A stretch of 16,889 nt of DNA from Calditrichaeota bacterium AABM5.125.24 (GCA_002127415.1 MWJR01000106.1:1-16889); one strand, 5' to 3'. Numbered from the stretch's first letter, positions 5,529-13,687 are shown. A program made the numbers and translations. The notes: generated from the letters alone by a model not told the origin.

Positions 5529-7685
5529 CTACTTCTCGGTCAGTGTCCAGACGCCGTTCCAGTCGGATGGCGGCGGCTCGTTGATGTAGAGGCTGCACCG
5601 CTCGCTGTAGATCCTGGAGGGGCCGTCCTCCGGGTCGGCTTCGATGGCTCGGGCGAACAGTTCACCCGCTTCGAGGAACAGCATATGCCGGTAGCGTTCG
5701 AGCCCCTGCTCAAACAGTTCGATGGCTTTCAGCTTGCCCGGGGGGGTTGCGTCGCCCAGTTCGGCTACCAGCTCGAACACCTCAACCGGTTTGAGCTTGC
5801 CTTTGACCCGCAGGAGGTCCAGCGGCCTGGTGACGAACTTCTGGTTGACATCATCCCATGTGCCCCGTCCTATCATAATGGTTGTGTCGTAGTTCTTGTT
5901 GGCTCCTTCCAGTCGGCTGGCCAGGTTGACGGAGTCTCCCATCACCGTGTAGTCGAACACCTCCTCGGAGCCCATATTCCCGACGATCATCTCCCCACTG
6001 TTGATCCCGACCCGACTGTAGAGCTCAACCCCTCCTTCGGCCCGCCACTTGGCGCGCAGTTCCTTCAGCCTGGCCTGCATACCCAGGGCGGCGCGGCAGC
6101 ATAGCGCGGCGTGGTCTTCATGCCAGATCGGGGCTCCGAACTCAGCCATCACAAGGTCGCCCTCATACTTATCGACTATCCCTTCATGGTCGAGTATCAC
6201 CCGTGTCATAGCCGTGAGGTATTCATTGAGGAGCGCAACCAGCTCTTCAGGTGAAAGCTGCTCGGAAACTGTTGTAAAACCGGCCACGTCAGTGAACAGG
6301 ACGCTCATCCGCCGCTTCTCCCCGCCGAGCTTCAGCATATCGGGGTTGGCTATCAGTTCTCCCACAACCTTCTTGGGCACGTATTGGGCGAACATCCCCC
6401 GGATCATAGCCTTTTCCCGCTGCGCCAAGACAAAACGATAGACCAGATTGGTCGGGTAACCTATAGCCACCGTCAGCAGCAGCGGCATCTCCCTCAGCCA
6501 GAGCTCCTGCCGGGCGAATAACATCAGGGCCCCCACCACGACCACTCCGATCAGAAACAGAGCCCCGATCGATCCCAGCCATTGGGCCAGATAGCGGCCG
6601 GATAGATAGGTCAGGATGCTTAGCAGCAGCACCCCGACGATCACCCACCAGAAGCCAATCGGTTGGATGAATGACTCATCGGCGAGCATCTGCAGGGCAT
6701 TGGCGTGAACCTCGACCCCCGGTGTCAGGCGGGGATTATCAGCGGTGAAGAATGGGGTGAATTTGTTATCCTGCAGGTTTTCGTCCGAGGCACCGACCAG
6801 GACGACCTTGCCATTAAACGGGTTCTCCGACAGGATATCCGCCATCCCTGAGGCTGCCAGCATTTCTGCCTCCTCCGGAGTCAGACCGGCCAGGAGGTCC
6901 TCGAAATCATAGTCCCCGCGAATGACGGATACGAAGGAGTAGGTAGGGAAGGTTCCTGCGGGGCCGTAATAGTTGATCAGGGTGGAGGAGCGGTCGAGAG
7001 GTGATCTGGGTATCCGCAGGTCGCCGTAGTGAAAGTTGCCCGCCAGGTTGAATGAACCCTTATCAACTTGCAGCTTATGCAGGATAGAGTAGACCTTCAG
7101 ACCTAATGAAACGTAAGCGGTATCAGCCACCGGAAGGAAGAGCGAATAGCGTCGGGAAACCCCGTCGGCGTCAACCAGCTCGTTGATCAGCCCCCAGGGG
7201 GTCCCGGGCGGGGAGACCTGGGAAACAGGCGGCTTCACCGAGGCGATGGATTCCCTCAGCCCTCTCTTATGGATGTAGGTGATCTTTCCCTGATGTAGGA
7301 CGTTGCCTGCCTCTTGAATCGCCGCATAAAACAGGGAATCAGACTTGGGGATGATCCCCACGCTGGAGAAGTCGATGTCGAATACTATAAGGCTGGCGCC
7401 GAGATGGTTCAGCCGACGGATCAGTTCAGCGTAGTGGCACCGGTTGAACGGGAAGGAGAGGCTGTCGGAGGTCTCCTCGTCGATGGCAACTATGGCGATA
7501 TCGATCTCCTCGACAGGACGTGGACCGCGTAGCTGGAAGTTCAAGTCGTATAGCTTGAACTCAAGGGCCTCGAAGAAGTCGAATAACGACAGGGTGTAGG
7601 CCGCGAGGGCGACAGCGGGGACGATAATCAGCAGCGTCCACCAGCTTCCGGCCGGTGTAGCGCCGCCACGTTCGTCACGGGTCAT
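5529..7685 (-). CDS. CHASE2-domain class IIIb adenylate cyclase with TPR-like tail
   Basis: This 718-residue membrane-bound receptor cyclase makes cAMP from ATP. TM1 is at about 15-35, followed by a periplasmic CHASE2 sensor (about 36-340), three more TM segments (about 343-363, 371-391, 397-417) and a cytoplasmic class III catalytic domain (about 455-645). Metal-binding aspartates are D466 (FTDVAGFTT) and D510 (KYEGD). N587 and R591 (GDSVNLASRLEG) are the transition-state pair. The base-selecting pair is K507 and T580 (DYTVMGD), where Thr instead of Asp marks class IIIb adenylate cyclases. All key residues are present, so it should be active as a homodimer. Residues about 650-690 look like one or two TPR-type helices. 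It follows the barrel gene on the minus strand, but a terminator and a nested repeat element lie between them, so an own promoter is likely. The ligand is unknown. The ATG at 7685 lacks a clear ribosome-binding site. Confidence 0.93.
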   Translation of the reverse strand: MTRDERGGATPAGSWWTLLIIVPAVALAAYTLSLFDFFEALEFKLYDLNFQLRGPRPVEEIDIAIVAIDEETSDSLSFPFNRCHYAELIRRLNHLGASLIVFDIDFSSVGIIPKSDSLFYAAIQEAGNVLHQGKITYIHKRGLRESIASVKPPVSQVSPPGTPWGLINELVDADGVSRRYSLFLPVADTAYVSLGLKVYSILHKLQVDKGSFNLAGNFHYGDLRIPRSPLDRSSTLINYYGPAGTFPTYSFVSVIRGDYDFEDLLAGLTPEEAEMLAASGMADILSENPFNGKVVLVGASDENLQDNKFTPFFTADNPRLTPGVEVHANALQMLADESFIQPIGFWWVIVGVLLLSILTYLSGRYLAQWLGSIGALFLIGVVVVGALMLFARQELWLREMPLLLTVAIGYPTNLVYRFVLAQREKAMIRGMFAQYVPKKVVGELIANPDMLKLGGEKRRMSVLFTDVAGFTTVSEQLSPEELVALLNEYLTAMTRVILDHEGIVDKYEGDLVMAEFGAPIWHEDHAALCCRAALGMQARLKELRAKWRAEGGVELYSRVGINSGEMIVGNMGSEEVFDYTVMGDSVNLASRLEGANKNYDTTIMIGRGTWDDVNQKFVTRPLDLLRVKGKLKPVEVFELVAELGDATPPGKLKAIELFEQGLERYRHMLFLEAGELFARAIEADPEDGPSRIYSERCSLYINEPPPSDWNGVWTLTEK

Positions 7686-7770
7686 AGGGTCGGTTTCCGA
7701 TCAGTCTGTGGCATGATTTCCGATCCAGGCGCGAAACATTGCGCCGACTAACGGGACTTGAATTTCTCAC

Positions 7771-8035
7771 TTATAGCAATGCTTGAAAGTATTTTCGTAA
7801 CTTAGCTGTGGTTGGGCCTGTCTTAACAGGATGTCAGAGAACTGTTAAAGTTCGGTTGTCATTGCGAGCGCAGCGAAGCAATCTTTCCAATAATCAGTAG
7901 TTTAAGGATTGCTTCGTCACTTCGTTCCTCGCAATGACACCATTCTTGGACGGACTGTCAAGCCCGACTGTCGGGGTTGAGGACAACCCTGACTACAATG
8001 CTCTTATTCGAAATTTCTTTCAAGCATCGTTATAA
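7771..8035. mobile_element. TIR-bounded MITE-like element, interrupted
   Basis: Terminal inverted repeats of 27 bp lie at 7771-7797 and 8009-8035 and match at 23 of 27 positions. Both contain ATGCTTGAAAG. The inner part (AACTTAGCTGTGGTTGGGC, later GACTGTCGGGGTTGAGGAC) is homologous to the hairpin at 3086-3181. No coding capacity is seen. A different palindromic sequence (7823-7954) splits it. Removing the insert and one CTGTC copy leaves about 128 bp, a normal MITE size. It sits between the barrel gene terminator and the cyclase start and is likely to be in the cyclase 5' region. A target duplication of the outer element is not clear. Confidence 0.7.
7823..7954. mobile_element. Palindromic insert nested in the MITE
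   Basis: This 132-bp segment is flanked on both sides by CTGTC (7818-7822 and 7955-7959), which looks like a 5-bp target duplication. Inside is a long imperfect inverted repeat (7857-7938) with TGTCATTGCGAGCGCAGCGA on the left and the complement of GTCATTGCGAGGAACGAAG on the right. Words of this GTCATTGCGAG...GAAGCAATC type are dispersed palindromic repeats in many environmental bacterial genomes, as I recall. The insert has no reading frame. Confidence 0.65.
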
Positions 8036-8142
8036 TATAAGAAATGAGAAGGCGGAGGGAAACATCGGTTCTCGCAGAATCGTGTTTTCCCGGCCGGGTT
8101 GAGATCCCGGCTCGGCGGATGCCCCTCTACCACATATACAAA

Positions 8143-8164
8143 ACGGCGGACCGTAGTCCGCCGT
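8143..8164 (-). terminator. Rho-independent-type terminator of the barrel gene
   Basis: ACGGCGGAC and its complement form a perfect 9-bp stem (8143-8151 and 8156-8164) with a 4-nt loop. Read on the minus strand, the hairpin is followed by TTTTGT. It lies about 60 nt past the stop codon of the barrel gene, so it probably ends that transcript before the cyclase gene. Confidence 0.6.
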
Positions 8165-8176
8165 CTGTCAACTTGT

Positions 8177-8213
8177 CCGTCAGCTGACGGATTGATCCAC
8201 CGATCGGTGGATC
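8177..8213. repeat. Two perfect palindromes after the barrel gene
   Basis: CCGTCAGCTGACGG (8177-8190) and GATCCACCGATCGGTGGATC (8194-8213) are both perfect self-complementary palindromes without loops. Together with the terminator hairpin at 8143-8164 they make three palindromes in 71 bp. They could be recombination leftovers of short palindromic repeats, or binding sites. No known operator is recognised. Confidence 0.6.
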
Positions 8214-8222
8214 GGATTGTGT

Positions 8223-10766
8223 TCAGAAGGTGTAAGTATACTGGAGACGGGTTACGAAGTCGTTCTGTTTAACAATATCCTCGGTTTTTTCTGAGTGACC
8301 GTCCCAGTACTCCAGGTAGCCGTCGTCGGCATGAGACACAATGTATGTATTGAGGCTGAAACTGTGCCGCTGGCTGACGAGGTATTCAGCCCCCAGGGAG
8401 AACTGCATCCGGGTGAAGTCGAGCTTGAAAGAGCGTGTTGTCAGCGGATCAGCTGCTGGATCGTCGGGATCGGGATTCAGCGATTCGTTACCACCGTCGG
8501 CTAAGGTGAGGTTCAACCCGCCGTTGAGCCAGAGCCGCTTGGGGATGAACATATACCTGCCGCTCAGTGACAGAACGTTGTAGTCGTTCTCGTAGTCGCC
8601 CCCCAATGACTTCTGGTTGGTGGAGCTGAAGGCGGCGCGGGTCTCGAGCAGTCGGCCCAACCGTGAGCTTAAGCTGAGCGAGAAGATGCTCAGGTCGGTC
8701 TCGGCCGCCTCCGAGATCTCATCATCGGTCAATGAGGCGTTATAGAACAGCACCGCGGTGTTATCCAGACCACCCAGCTCGAACGACTGGTTTATGCTGA
8801 AGTTATAACTGGTGGTCTTGTTATCCACCCGGGTGTCTGCTATCACCAAGTCGGACGTATCGGGATGGAACACCTCCGTTCCGTTGTTGTCTCGGTTGTA
8901 AAGCCGCAGACCGAAGTTGAGGTTGGGATACTCAGGCGGCGTATAGTATGCAATCCCCCAGCGGAAGATGCCGCGGTCGAGGGTGGTCTCAGACCGACCG
9001 TTGACATTGTCCTGATACCCTTCGTAGCCGAGGGTGAGGTAGAGCCGGTTGTTCATCAGCCTGAGCCGGTCCTGGATCGAGAATCCATTGATGTCGAACG
9101 GCACGGTCGGGCTGCCCAGAGAGCGGAAGCTGCGCCCGAAGCTCTTGTAGCCAAGGCGGAGCTCGTTGTGGAAGTAGTTCAGGGTCAAGCTGGTTCGGTG
9201 GGCGAGGGATGACTTGAGCAGCTCTGAGAAGACCTTCTTCGCCAGAGTTCCTTTGCCGATCCCCGCTTCCAGGATCTCCTCGTCGGCGGGGAGCGGTTCG
9301 AAGCTCTGGTTGACGGTAATCAGCCACTCAATATCCTCGGCGTCAGATAAGACAGTATCGGTGGTGTTGCTGTTGTAAGCGCTGATGGCGAACTCGCTGT
9401 TGAACAAAATACGGCGTTTGTCGAAATGCATCCCCAGGTCGGCCCCCACCACCAGATTGTCCTTGGGATAGGTGGCAGCGCCTTCATCGATCGAGGCCTC
9501 ATCGTCCTTGACCTTCAGGACATTGAAGGACAGAGTGGCATTCCTTGAAATCGGGAAGCCGGGTCTGATGGCCAGGAGCCGGCGGCTGTAGGTGCCGCGG
9601 TGATAGCTATACGTGGTGTCTTGCAGTCCCGTGTTGGGGTCGGTTGTAAAGACTGAGTCCACTTCACCTTCGATGGAGCGGCGCATGTATCCCCAGACCA
9701 GGCCGAGGTTGAAGGATTTCGATTTCAGATTGAGTTCGAGGCCACGTGTGCGGGCTCCCCAGAGGGTGAATTCGGACAGGCGTGGGTTGGTGTCGCCCGC
9801 CCGCAGGATCAGCCCCTTGTATTTCAGGCCCCCCAGGAAGCGGTGCTGCGACTGCAGATAACCCCGTTCGAGGCTGGTCACGTAAGCCCTGGCGAGCCAG
9901 TCAACCTGGCCGATGTTGCCGCGGGCGTTGCCGTCGAGGTAGGTGTAGTTGCGGAGGTGGGCCCCTATCTCCTCGTGTTTGTAGGAGGTGATAACCTTTC
10001 CACTGACCGGTCCCATTGCAGTGGGAGACACCGGCGGTGCCGGGACCATGAATCCCCAGACAATCAGCTTCTCGCGCCGCTCTTTGCTTACCAGATACAG
10101 TGCGGCGTTATGCTTCCCATAGCCCACCTTTTCCACCACCACCGACACCATATCCTCGCTGACGCTGGCCTTAGGGGTCAGATCCTCGCCGTCGAGCTCG
10201 ATCCTGAGGGCTTTAGGGTTGAGACGGCGGACACTCTGGTCGATAGATACCGCTATAAGGAGCTGCTCCTCGTAGATCCTGGCGCCCGGTTCGGGGCTGA
10301 GGACGGTTACGGCCTGTTGACCGCGGACCGGGGCGGCCCTGGCAGGCCGAACTACCACCAGTATCGGCTCGGTCTCAGGGGCGCCTTCTGGGTAGGTCAG
10401 GGTTAAGTCACCTGAGAGATAGACCTCGAGGTAATACTCAACCTCCCCCTCCTTGACCACTTCTGCAGGGATTTCACCCGTCAACTGCATCTGTTCAATC
10501 AGCATCTCGATGTAGCTGAAGGCCTCCTGATCGGGAGTTCGATAGTAGATGCGCCCTTCTGTGGGGAGGGAGGCTTCACTCTCGACGGTGGCTTCAATCC
10601 GCAGCGGCTCACCGGCAACCGCATCGATTACCGGATTATGCAGAAGCTGTTCGCCCAGCGCCAGGGCCTGGCCGGGCAGCAAGAATAAGCAGACTCCGAA
10701 CAGCAGAGCCGCCACCAGGCACAGACTTATGCCGCTCGGAGTCTGGTTGCTTAAGGATAGATTCAA
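8223..10766 (-). CDS. Predicted outer-membrane beta-barrel protein with two N-terminal Ig-like domains
   Basis: This 847-residue exported protein has no family I can name. A signal peptide covers about residues 1-37, with a hydrophobic core SLCLVAALLFGVCLFLL and a likely ALA cleavage site. Residues about 45-140 and 150-240 look like two beta-sandwich (Ig-like) domains. From about 255 to the end the sequence is alternating amphipathic beta-strands with many Tyr/Phe/Arg residues. It ends in TRLQYTYTF, and a terminal Phe preceded by alternating aromatics is the classic beta-signal of outer-membrane barrels. The start is TTG (10764-10766), supported by a strong GAGGAG at 10773-10778 with a 6-nt spacer. 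It follows the FecR gene after 176 bp. Roles as an export channel or envelope sensor are open. TonB-plug motifs were not seen. Confidence 0.8.
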   Translation of the reverse strand: MNLSLSNQTPSGISLCLVAALLFGVCLFLLPGQALALGEQLLHNPVIDAVAGEPLRIEATVESEASLPTEGRIYYRTPDQEAFSYIEMLIEQMQLTGEIPAEVVKEGEVEYYLEVYLSGDLTLTYPEGAPETEPILVVVRPARAAPVRGQQAVTVLSPEPGARIYEEQLLIAVSIDQSVRRLNPKALRIELDGEDLTPKASVSEDMVSVVVEKVGYGKHNAALYLVSKERREKLIVWGFMVPAPPVSPTAMGPVSGKVITSYKHEEIGAHLRNYTYLDGNARGNIGQVDWLARAYVTSLERGYLQSQHRFLGGLKYKGLILRAGDTNPRLSEFTLWGARTRGLELNLKSKSFNLGLVWGYMRRSIEGEVDSVFTTDPNTGLQDTTYSYHRGTYSRRLLAIRPGFPISRNATLSFNVLKVKDDEASIDEGAATYPKDNLVVGADLGMHFDKRRILFNSEFAISAYNSNTTDTVLSDAEDIEWLITVNQSFEPLPADEEILEAGIGKGTLAKKVFSELLKSSLAHRTSLTLNYFHNELRLGYKSFGRSFRSLGSPTVPFDINGFSIQDRLRLMNNRLYLTLGYEGYQDNVNGRSETTLDRGIFRWGIAYYTPPEYPNLNFGLRLYNRDNNGTEVFHPDTSDLVIADTRVDNKTTSYNFSINQSFELGGLDNTAVLFYNASLTDDEISEAAETDLSIFSLSLSSRLGRLLETRAAFSSTNQKSLGGDYENDYNVLSLSGRYMFIPKRLWLNGGLNLTLADGGNESLNPDPDDPAADPLTTRSFKLDFTRMQFSLGAEYLVSQRHSFSLNTYIVSHADDGYLEYWDGHSEKTEDIVKQNDFVTRLQYTYTF

Positions 10767-10804
10767 GCTGAACTCCTCAAGGTTGTCAAACCGGACTTAT
10801 TAAG

Positions 10805-10826
10805 GTGTGCAAATAATAGTGCACAC
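10805..10826 (-). promoter_or_regulatory. Intercistronic hairpin between the FecR and barrel genes
   Basis: GTGTGCA and TGCACAC (10805-10811 and 10820-10826) form a perfect 7-bp stem with an 8-nt AT-rich loop in the 176-bp gap, about 40 nt upstream of the barrel start. Another partly pairing C/G-run segment (about 10846-10867) lies further upstream. No T-run follows on the minus strand, so an mRNA-processing or attenuation role is more likely than full termination. This is inference only. Confidence 0.35.
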
Positions 10827-10942
10827 TTTCTGCCCCCCTTAGATTCCCCCCCGCAGAGCGGTGGGGAGGAGATAACAGGCTTAAAGTGTCGCTTGTTTTC
10901 CGCACTTAGTAATATCTGGCCTATTCCGCTCGAGGCCGGAGG

Positions 10943-11638
10943 TTATTCCTGGTATTGGATCCTGATGATCCGGGTGCTCCCATCCGGGTCTTCCACCTCA
11001 ATCTCGATGGAGTGTTCTTCACCTCCGGTATCGCCATCACCGGGCACGTCTCCCGGGTCGGCATCTCCGACGTCGTTGCCGCCATCGGGGGTCGAGGTTC
11101 CGACCTGACCGGGGAGAATCACCACGGTTCGACCCGAGAACTTGTTCAGCAGCTCCACAATTCCTTCGATGGTATAGACCTCGGTGGTGCCGTCCTCCAG
11201 GACTACCACCCAGCATTCGGTTCCCTTGACGGATGCGACCGAGGTGGGGGTGGCGATCTCGAGGGAGCCGCGCTGCTTCTCAACCTTGGCGAACAGCCTG
11301 CCGACCTCCATTGAGACCCGTTTGGTTATATTGGACTGCTGGTCCCGTTTTCCTTCGATGGTCGCCTGGGTGTTGGGGCGCAGGGTTATCTGACTCTTAT
11401 CGTCGGCGAAGACAAGAACCACGGCGCCGTCCTCGCCGGTGAGGATCTTATCGCCGTCGTCGAGGGGGGTGCCAAACCTGAGAGGCATCTTCTTGGTGGT
11501 TTTGGCTTTTATCAGGGTGACGCTGCCCTCCACCTTCAAGGTCAGGGCTATGGCCTTTGAGGTGCTGGCCGCCAGCTGCCCGGCAGGCAGCGCGGCAATC
11601 AGCAACGCCAGGAACCAGGGGAATATTATCTTTCGCAT
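10943..11638 (-). CDS. Secreted FecR-domain protein
   Basis: This 231-residue protein has a signal peptide (about 1-25: MRKIIFPWFLALLIAALPAG, then QLAAS) and a FecR domain (PF04773). The domain spans about residues 33-170, with GTPLDDGDKILTGEDGAVVL (56-75), GRLFAKVEKQRGSLEIATPT (113-132) and the hallmark ASVKGTECWVVVLEDGTTEV (135-154). Residues about 184-208 form a Gly/Asp-rich acidic linker, followed by a short charged beta-like tail. It has no transmembrane anchor and no FecI sigma factor beside it. It is therefore not a classical iron-citrate anti-sigma regulator but one of the stand-alone periplasmic FecR proteins. ATG 11636-11638 has GAGGAG at 11642-11647. It lies 20 bp after the gene upstream, so the two are co-transcribed. 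Its binding partner is unknown. Confidence 0.88.
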   Translation of the reverse strand: MRKIIFPWFLALLIAALPAGQLAASTSKAIALTLKVEGSVTLIKAKTTKKMPLRFGTPLDDGDKILTGEDGAVVLVFADDKSQITLRPNTQATIEGKRDQQSNITKRVSMEVGRLFAKVEKQRGSLEIATPTSVASVKGTECWVVVLEDGTTEVYTIEGIVELLNKFSGRTVVILPGQVGTSTPDGGNDVGDADPGDVPGDGDTGGEEHSIEIEVEDPDGSTRIIRIQYQE

Positions 11639-11658
11639 TATCTCCTCGTCAGCAGGGG

Positions 11659-12837
11659 TTATTCGGTTACGGTAACCAGAACGGCCGGTTGTTCGAGCGA
11701 GCTCAAGAAGGTGGAAAGCTGTTCAAGTGTGAGTATCTCATCACCGTGGCGGATCTCGCTTAAGGACCATCTCGACAGGTCATCGAACCGTGAGGCGATG
11801 GCTTCGAACTGCGGCGGAGTGAGAATCTGGCGCAGGAAAGTGAATATGGGGGCCTCCTGTGCCGGGGGAGGGTTCTCCTCACCTCCGGCCCCGGCTCCGC
11901 CTTCACCTGACGGCAGATACAGGAAGCTGTAGACCTCGCTCTGCAGGAACTCCATCTCGCCCGGGAAGGCGGTCGGGATATAGGCCGCCACTCCCCAGAA
12001 GTAGGTGCTGTCGGGATCCAGCGGTCTCTCGGCTCCGGTGCCGGTGTAGACGTAGGCGGTGAGCTCGCCCCCCTGCTGCCACTCCTCCACCGTCATAGAG
12101 GTGTCGAGATAGACGCTGGCCGGACTGGCGAACTCAAGGGCGTTCGAGGGGTCGCTCTCGGCCGGGTCACCGGAGACCACCATCAGCTGAAATCTGACCC
12201 CCGGCTCGCGGGGGAAGGACCAGATAAAGATGGGAGGCACCGCCAGGACTGCGTCCTCCCAGGGCTGCTCCAGCCGCAACTGGGTCGGGTTGCGGACGTA
12301 AATCGAGAGGGTAGCCATGCCGTAGTTCAATGTTACCGCATCGTCCCAGTTGCTGGACTCTGCCAGGTAAACCGTGATCGTATAAAGCCCTTCGGATACC
12401 CGACCGCCGTCAACGTAATCCTCCAGGATCACTCCCACATCCATCTGACCCGCTCCAAGCTCGATATTGGCGGCCAGATAACGATTATCCCTCTCTGGTG
12501 GGAACAGGTCTGCGATACGGAACTTTTTGCTGTAAACGGTGAAGAGGGAGTTCCCGGTGTTTTCGTGCCGCAACTGTGCCAGTATGCGCAGCTCGTCGGG
12601 ATCGTCTCCGCCGGCGCTTACATTTACTGAGAAGAATGCCTGGAGGTCCTCGAAACTCGCGTCGCCCAGATCACCCGAGACGAGCTGACCGATGGGGATG
12701 GTCATCGGGTTATCGGACATCCATCTCAGGCTGATGACATAGGCGCGTGCGGGGTTCATAGCGGCCAGGAAGGCTATGCACATCGCCGCCGTAATCAGCC
12801 TGGACAGGGGTGGTAACCTTTTCATAACTCTACCCAT
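11659..12837 (-). CDS. Hypothetical secreted protein with Ig/Fn3-like domain
   Basis: I do not recognise a named family for this 392-residue exported protein. A signal peptide ends at about residue 32 (AMNPARA followed by YVISLRW). The first half (about 33-180) looks beta-rich. Residues about 188-308 have the pattern of an Ig/Fn3-like sandwich: LEQPWEDAVL, then FIWSFPREPGVRFQLMVVSG, then STYFWGVAAY. A Gly/Pro/Glu-rich linker (310-329) precedes a helical C-terminus (330-383). It is the first gene of the envelope cluster, 20 bp before the FecR gene. The first ATG (12835-12837) has no ribosome-binding site. Met5 (ATG at 12823-12825) starts a neater signal peptide (MKRLPP) and may be the true start. 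An envelope scaffold or ligand-binding role is inferred from context only. Confidence 0.75.
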   Translation of the reverse strand: MGRVMKRLPPLSRLITAAMCIAFLAAMNPARAYVISLRWMSDNPMTIPIGQLVSGDLGDASFEDLQAFFSVNVSAGGDDPDELRILAQLRHENTGNSLFTVYSKKFRIADLFPPERDNRYLAANIELGAGQMDVGVILEDYVDGGRVSEGLYTITVYLAESSNWDDAVTLNYGMATLSIYVRNPTQLRLEQPWEDAVLAVPPIFIWSFPREPGVRFQLMVVSGDPAESDPSNALEFASPASVYLDTSMTVEEWQQGGELTAYVYTGTGAERPLDPDSTYFWGVAAYIPTAFPGEMEFLQSEVYSFLYLPSGEGGAGAGGEENPPPAQEAPIFTFLRQILTPPQFEAIASRFDDLSRWSLSEIRHGDEILTLEQLSTFLSSLEQPAVLVTVTE

Positions 12838-13540
12838 TATGAGATAGTTTTTATCTATTAGCCGTCAGCTATCAGCTTTCAGCTAAAGAAGTTGAATTCC
12901 AACGTGTTGAAAGGGCTGAAGCTGTTATACTGGAAGCTATGCTGATGAAACACCAGTTGAAATGAGCCACATCACAGGAAAACAGGCCTCAGGCTTCGGG
13001 GCTCAGGCCTCAGGGCAATATATCCTTTGAGGCCATGGGCCTGAGGCCGGTTGAAGTTCAGGTTCCGCATTTGACCGAGGGAATATAAACAAATAATATC
13101 CGTAGAGCAAGGGGCGGGGAGGCTCCTTTCGTTACAGTCTTTTTCTTGAGGACAGGCGATGTAATGTGATATTGGGACTTGCGGAAGGGCAAATTACAGG
13201 GTCTGCAGCGAGCGCGATAAATAGAGCCCCAACCCTGACATGGCATTTTAGAGGGCGGCCACCGTGAACCGGCGGGGTTAATGCTGTTGTGATACAGCAC
13301 AATCCCTTCCGCGCTGACTACGGGTATGTTCAATGGGACGTTGAAACCGCTTGCTTATTAAAGGCGATACATCATTACTGTCCCAACTTTTAGTCTATAA
13401 AAGACAGTTGGTTAGGGTTATGTTTATTTAATAGAGTGTAATCTGAATTTGTAGGTAGTGTCATTGATTAGTTGTGATGGCATAGTTTGTTATTAGATAA
13501 CAGTTTGTTGAAGAATTGTCTGTAATCTGCTGATTTCCCC
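12838..13540. other. Gene-free spacer upstream of the envelope cluster
   Basis: No convincing gene is seen. Elements visible: a CAGCTATCAGCTTTCAGCT short tandem at 12866-12884; an imperfect palindromic CAGGCCTCAGG-rich stretch at about 12983-13015 with a related GGCCATGGGCC palindrome near 13032; and nested hairpins at 13383-13411 (CCAAC/GTTGG enclosing CTTTTA/TAAAAG). About 13350-13540 is distinctly AT-rich compared with the genes around it. The promoter of the minus-strand envelope cluster should be near 12838-12950, but no clear -35/-10 pair could be called. Confidence 0.5.
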
Positions 13541-13583
13541 CTTCTATTGTGGAGGGTGGGGATTGATGGCGAGTCCTCCTTGG

Positions 13584-13608
13584 TCCCCCCTGCAGGTGGC
13601 AGGGGGGA
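13584..13608. repeat. C/G-run hairpin
   Basis: TCCCCCCTGC (13584-13593) and its exact complement (13599-13608) form a 10-bp stem with a 5-nt loop. It is one of several hairpins in the spacer before the NSS transporter. A weaker stem (ATCCGG/CCGGAT) follows at about 13629-13646. Confidence 0.5.
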
Positions 13609-13687
13609 TTTGTTTACTGTGGGTGGCTATCCGGCGGTAACCGGATTGACAGGGCTGGATTGTATGGTTATTTTGGGCGAAACGTTC

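Noticed and set aside
5478..6104. A 208-codon plus-strand open frame opposite the cyclase gene
   Set aside because: It lies antisense to the conserved catalytic domain and tail of the cyclase, whose motifs fix the minus-strand frame. The antisense product has no recognisable features.
9843..10406. A 187-codon plus-strand open frame opposite the barrel gene
   Set aside because: It is a mirror frame of a high-GC gene with clear signal peptide and beta-signal on the other strand.
10943..11638. FecIR iron-uptake regulator with the adjacent barrel as a TonB-dependent receptor
   Set aside because: No sigma factor gene is present, the FecR protein has a signal peptide but no membrane anchor, and the barrel lacks a visible TonB box or plug motif.
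13058..13333. A 91-codon minus-strand open frame
   Set aside because: It has no signal peptide, domain or good ribosome-binding site. Its composition is Cys/Pro/Arg-mixed as in random frames. It could be a decayed gene remnant but nothing supports that.
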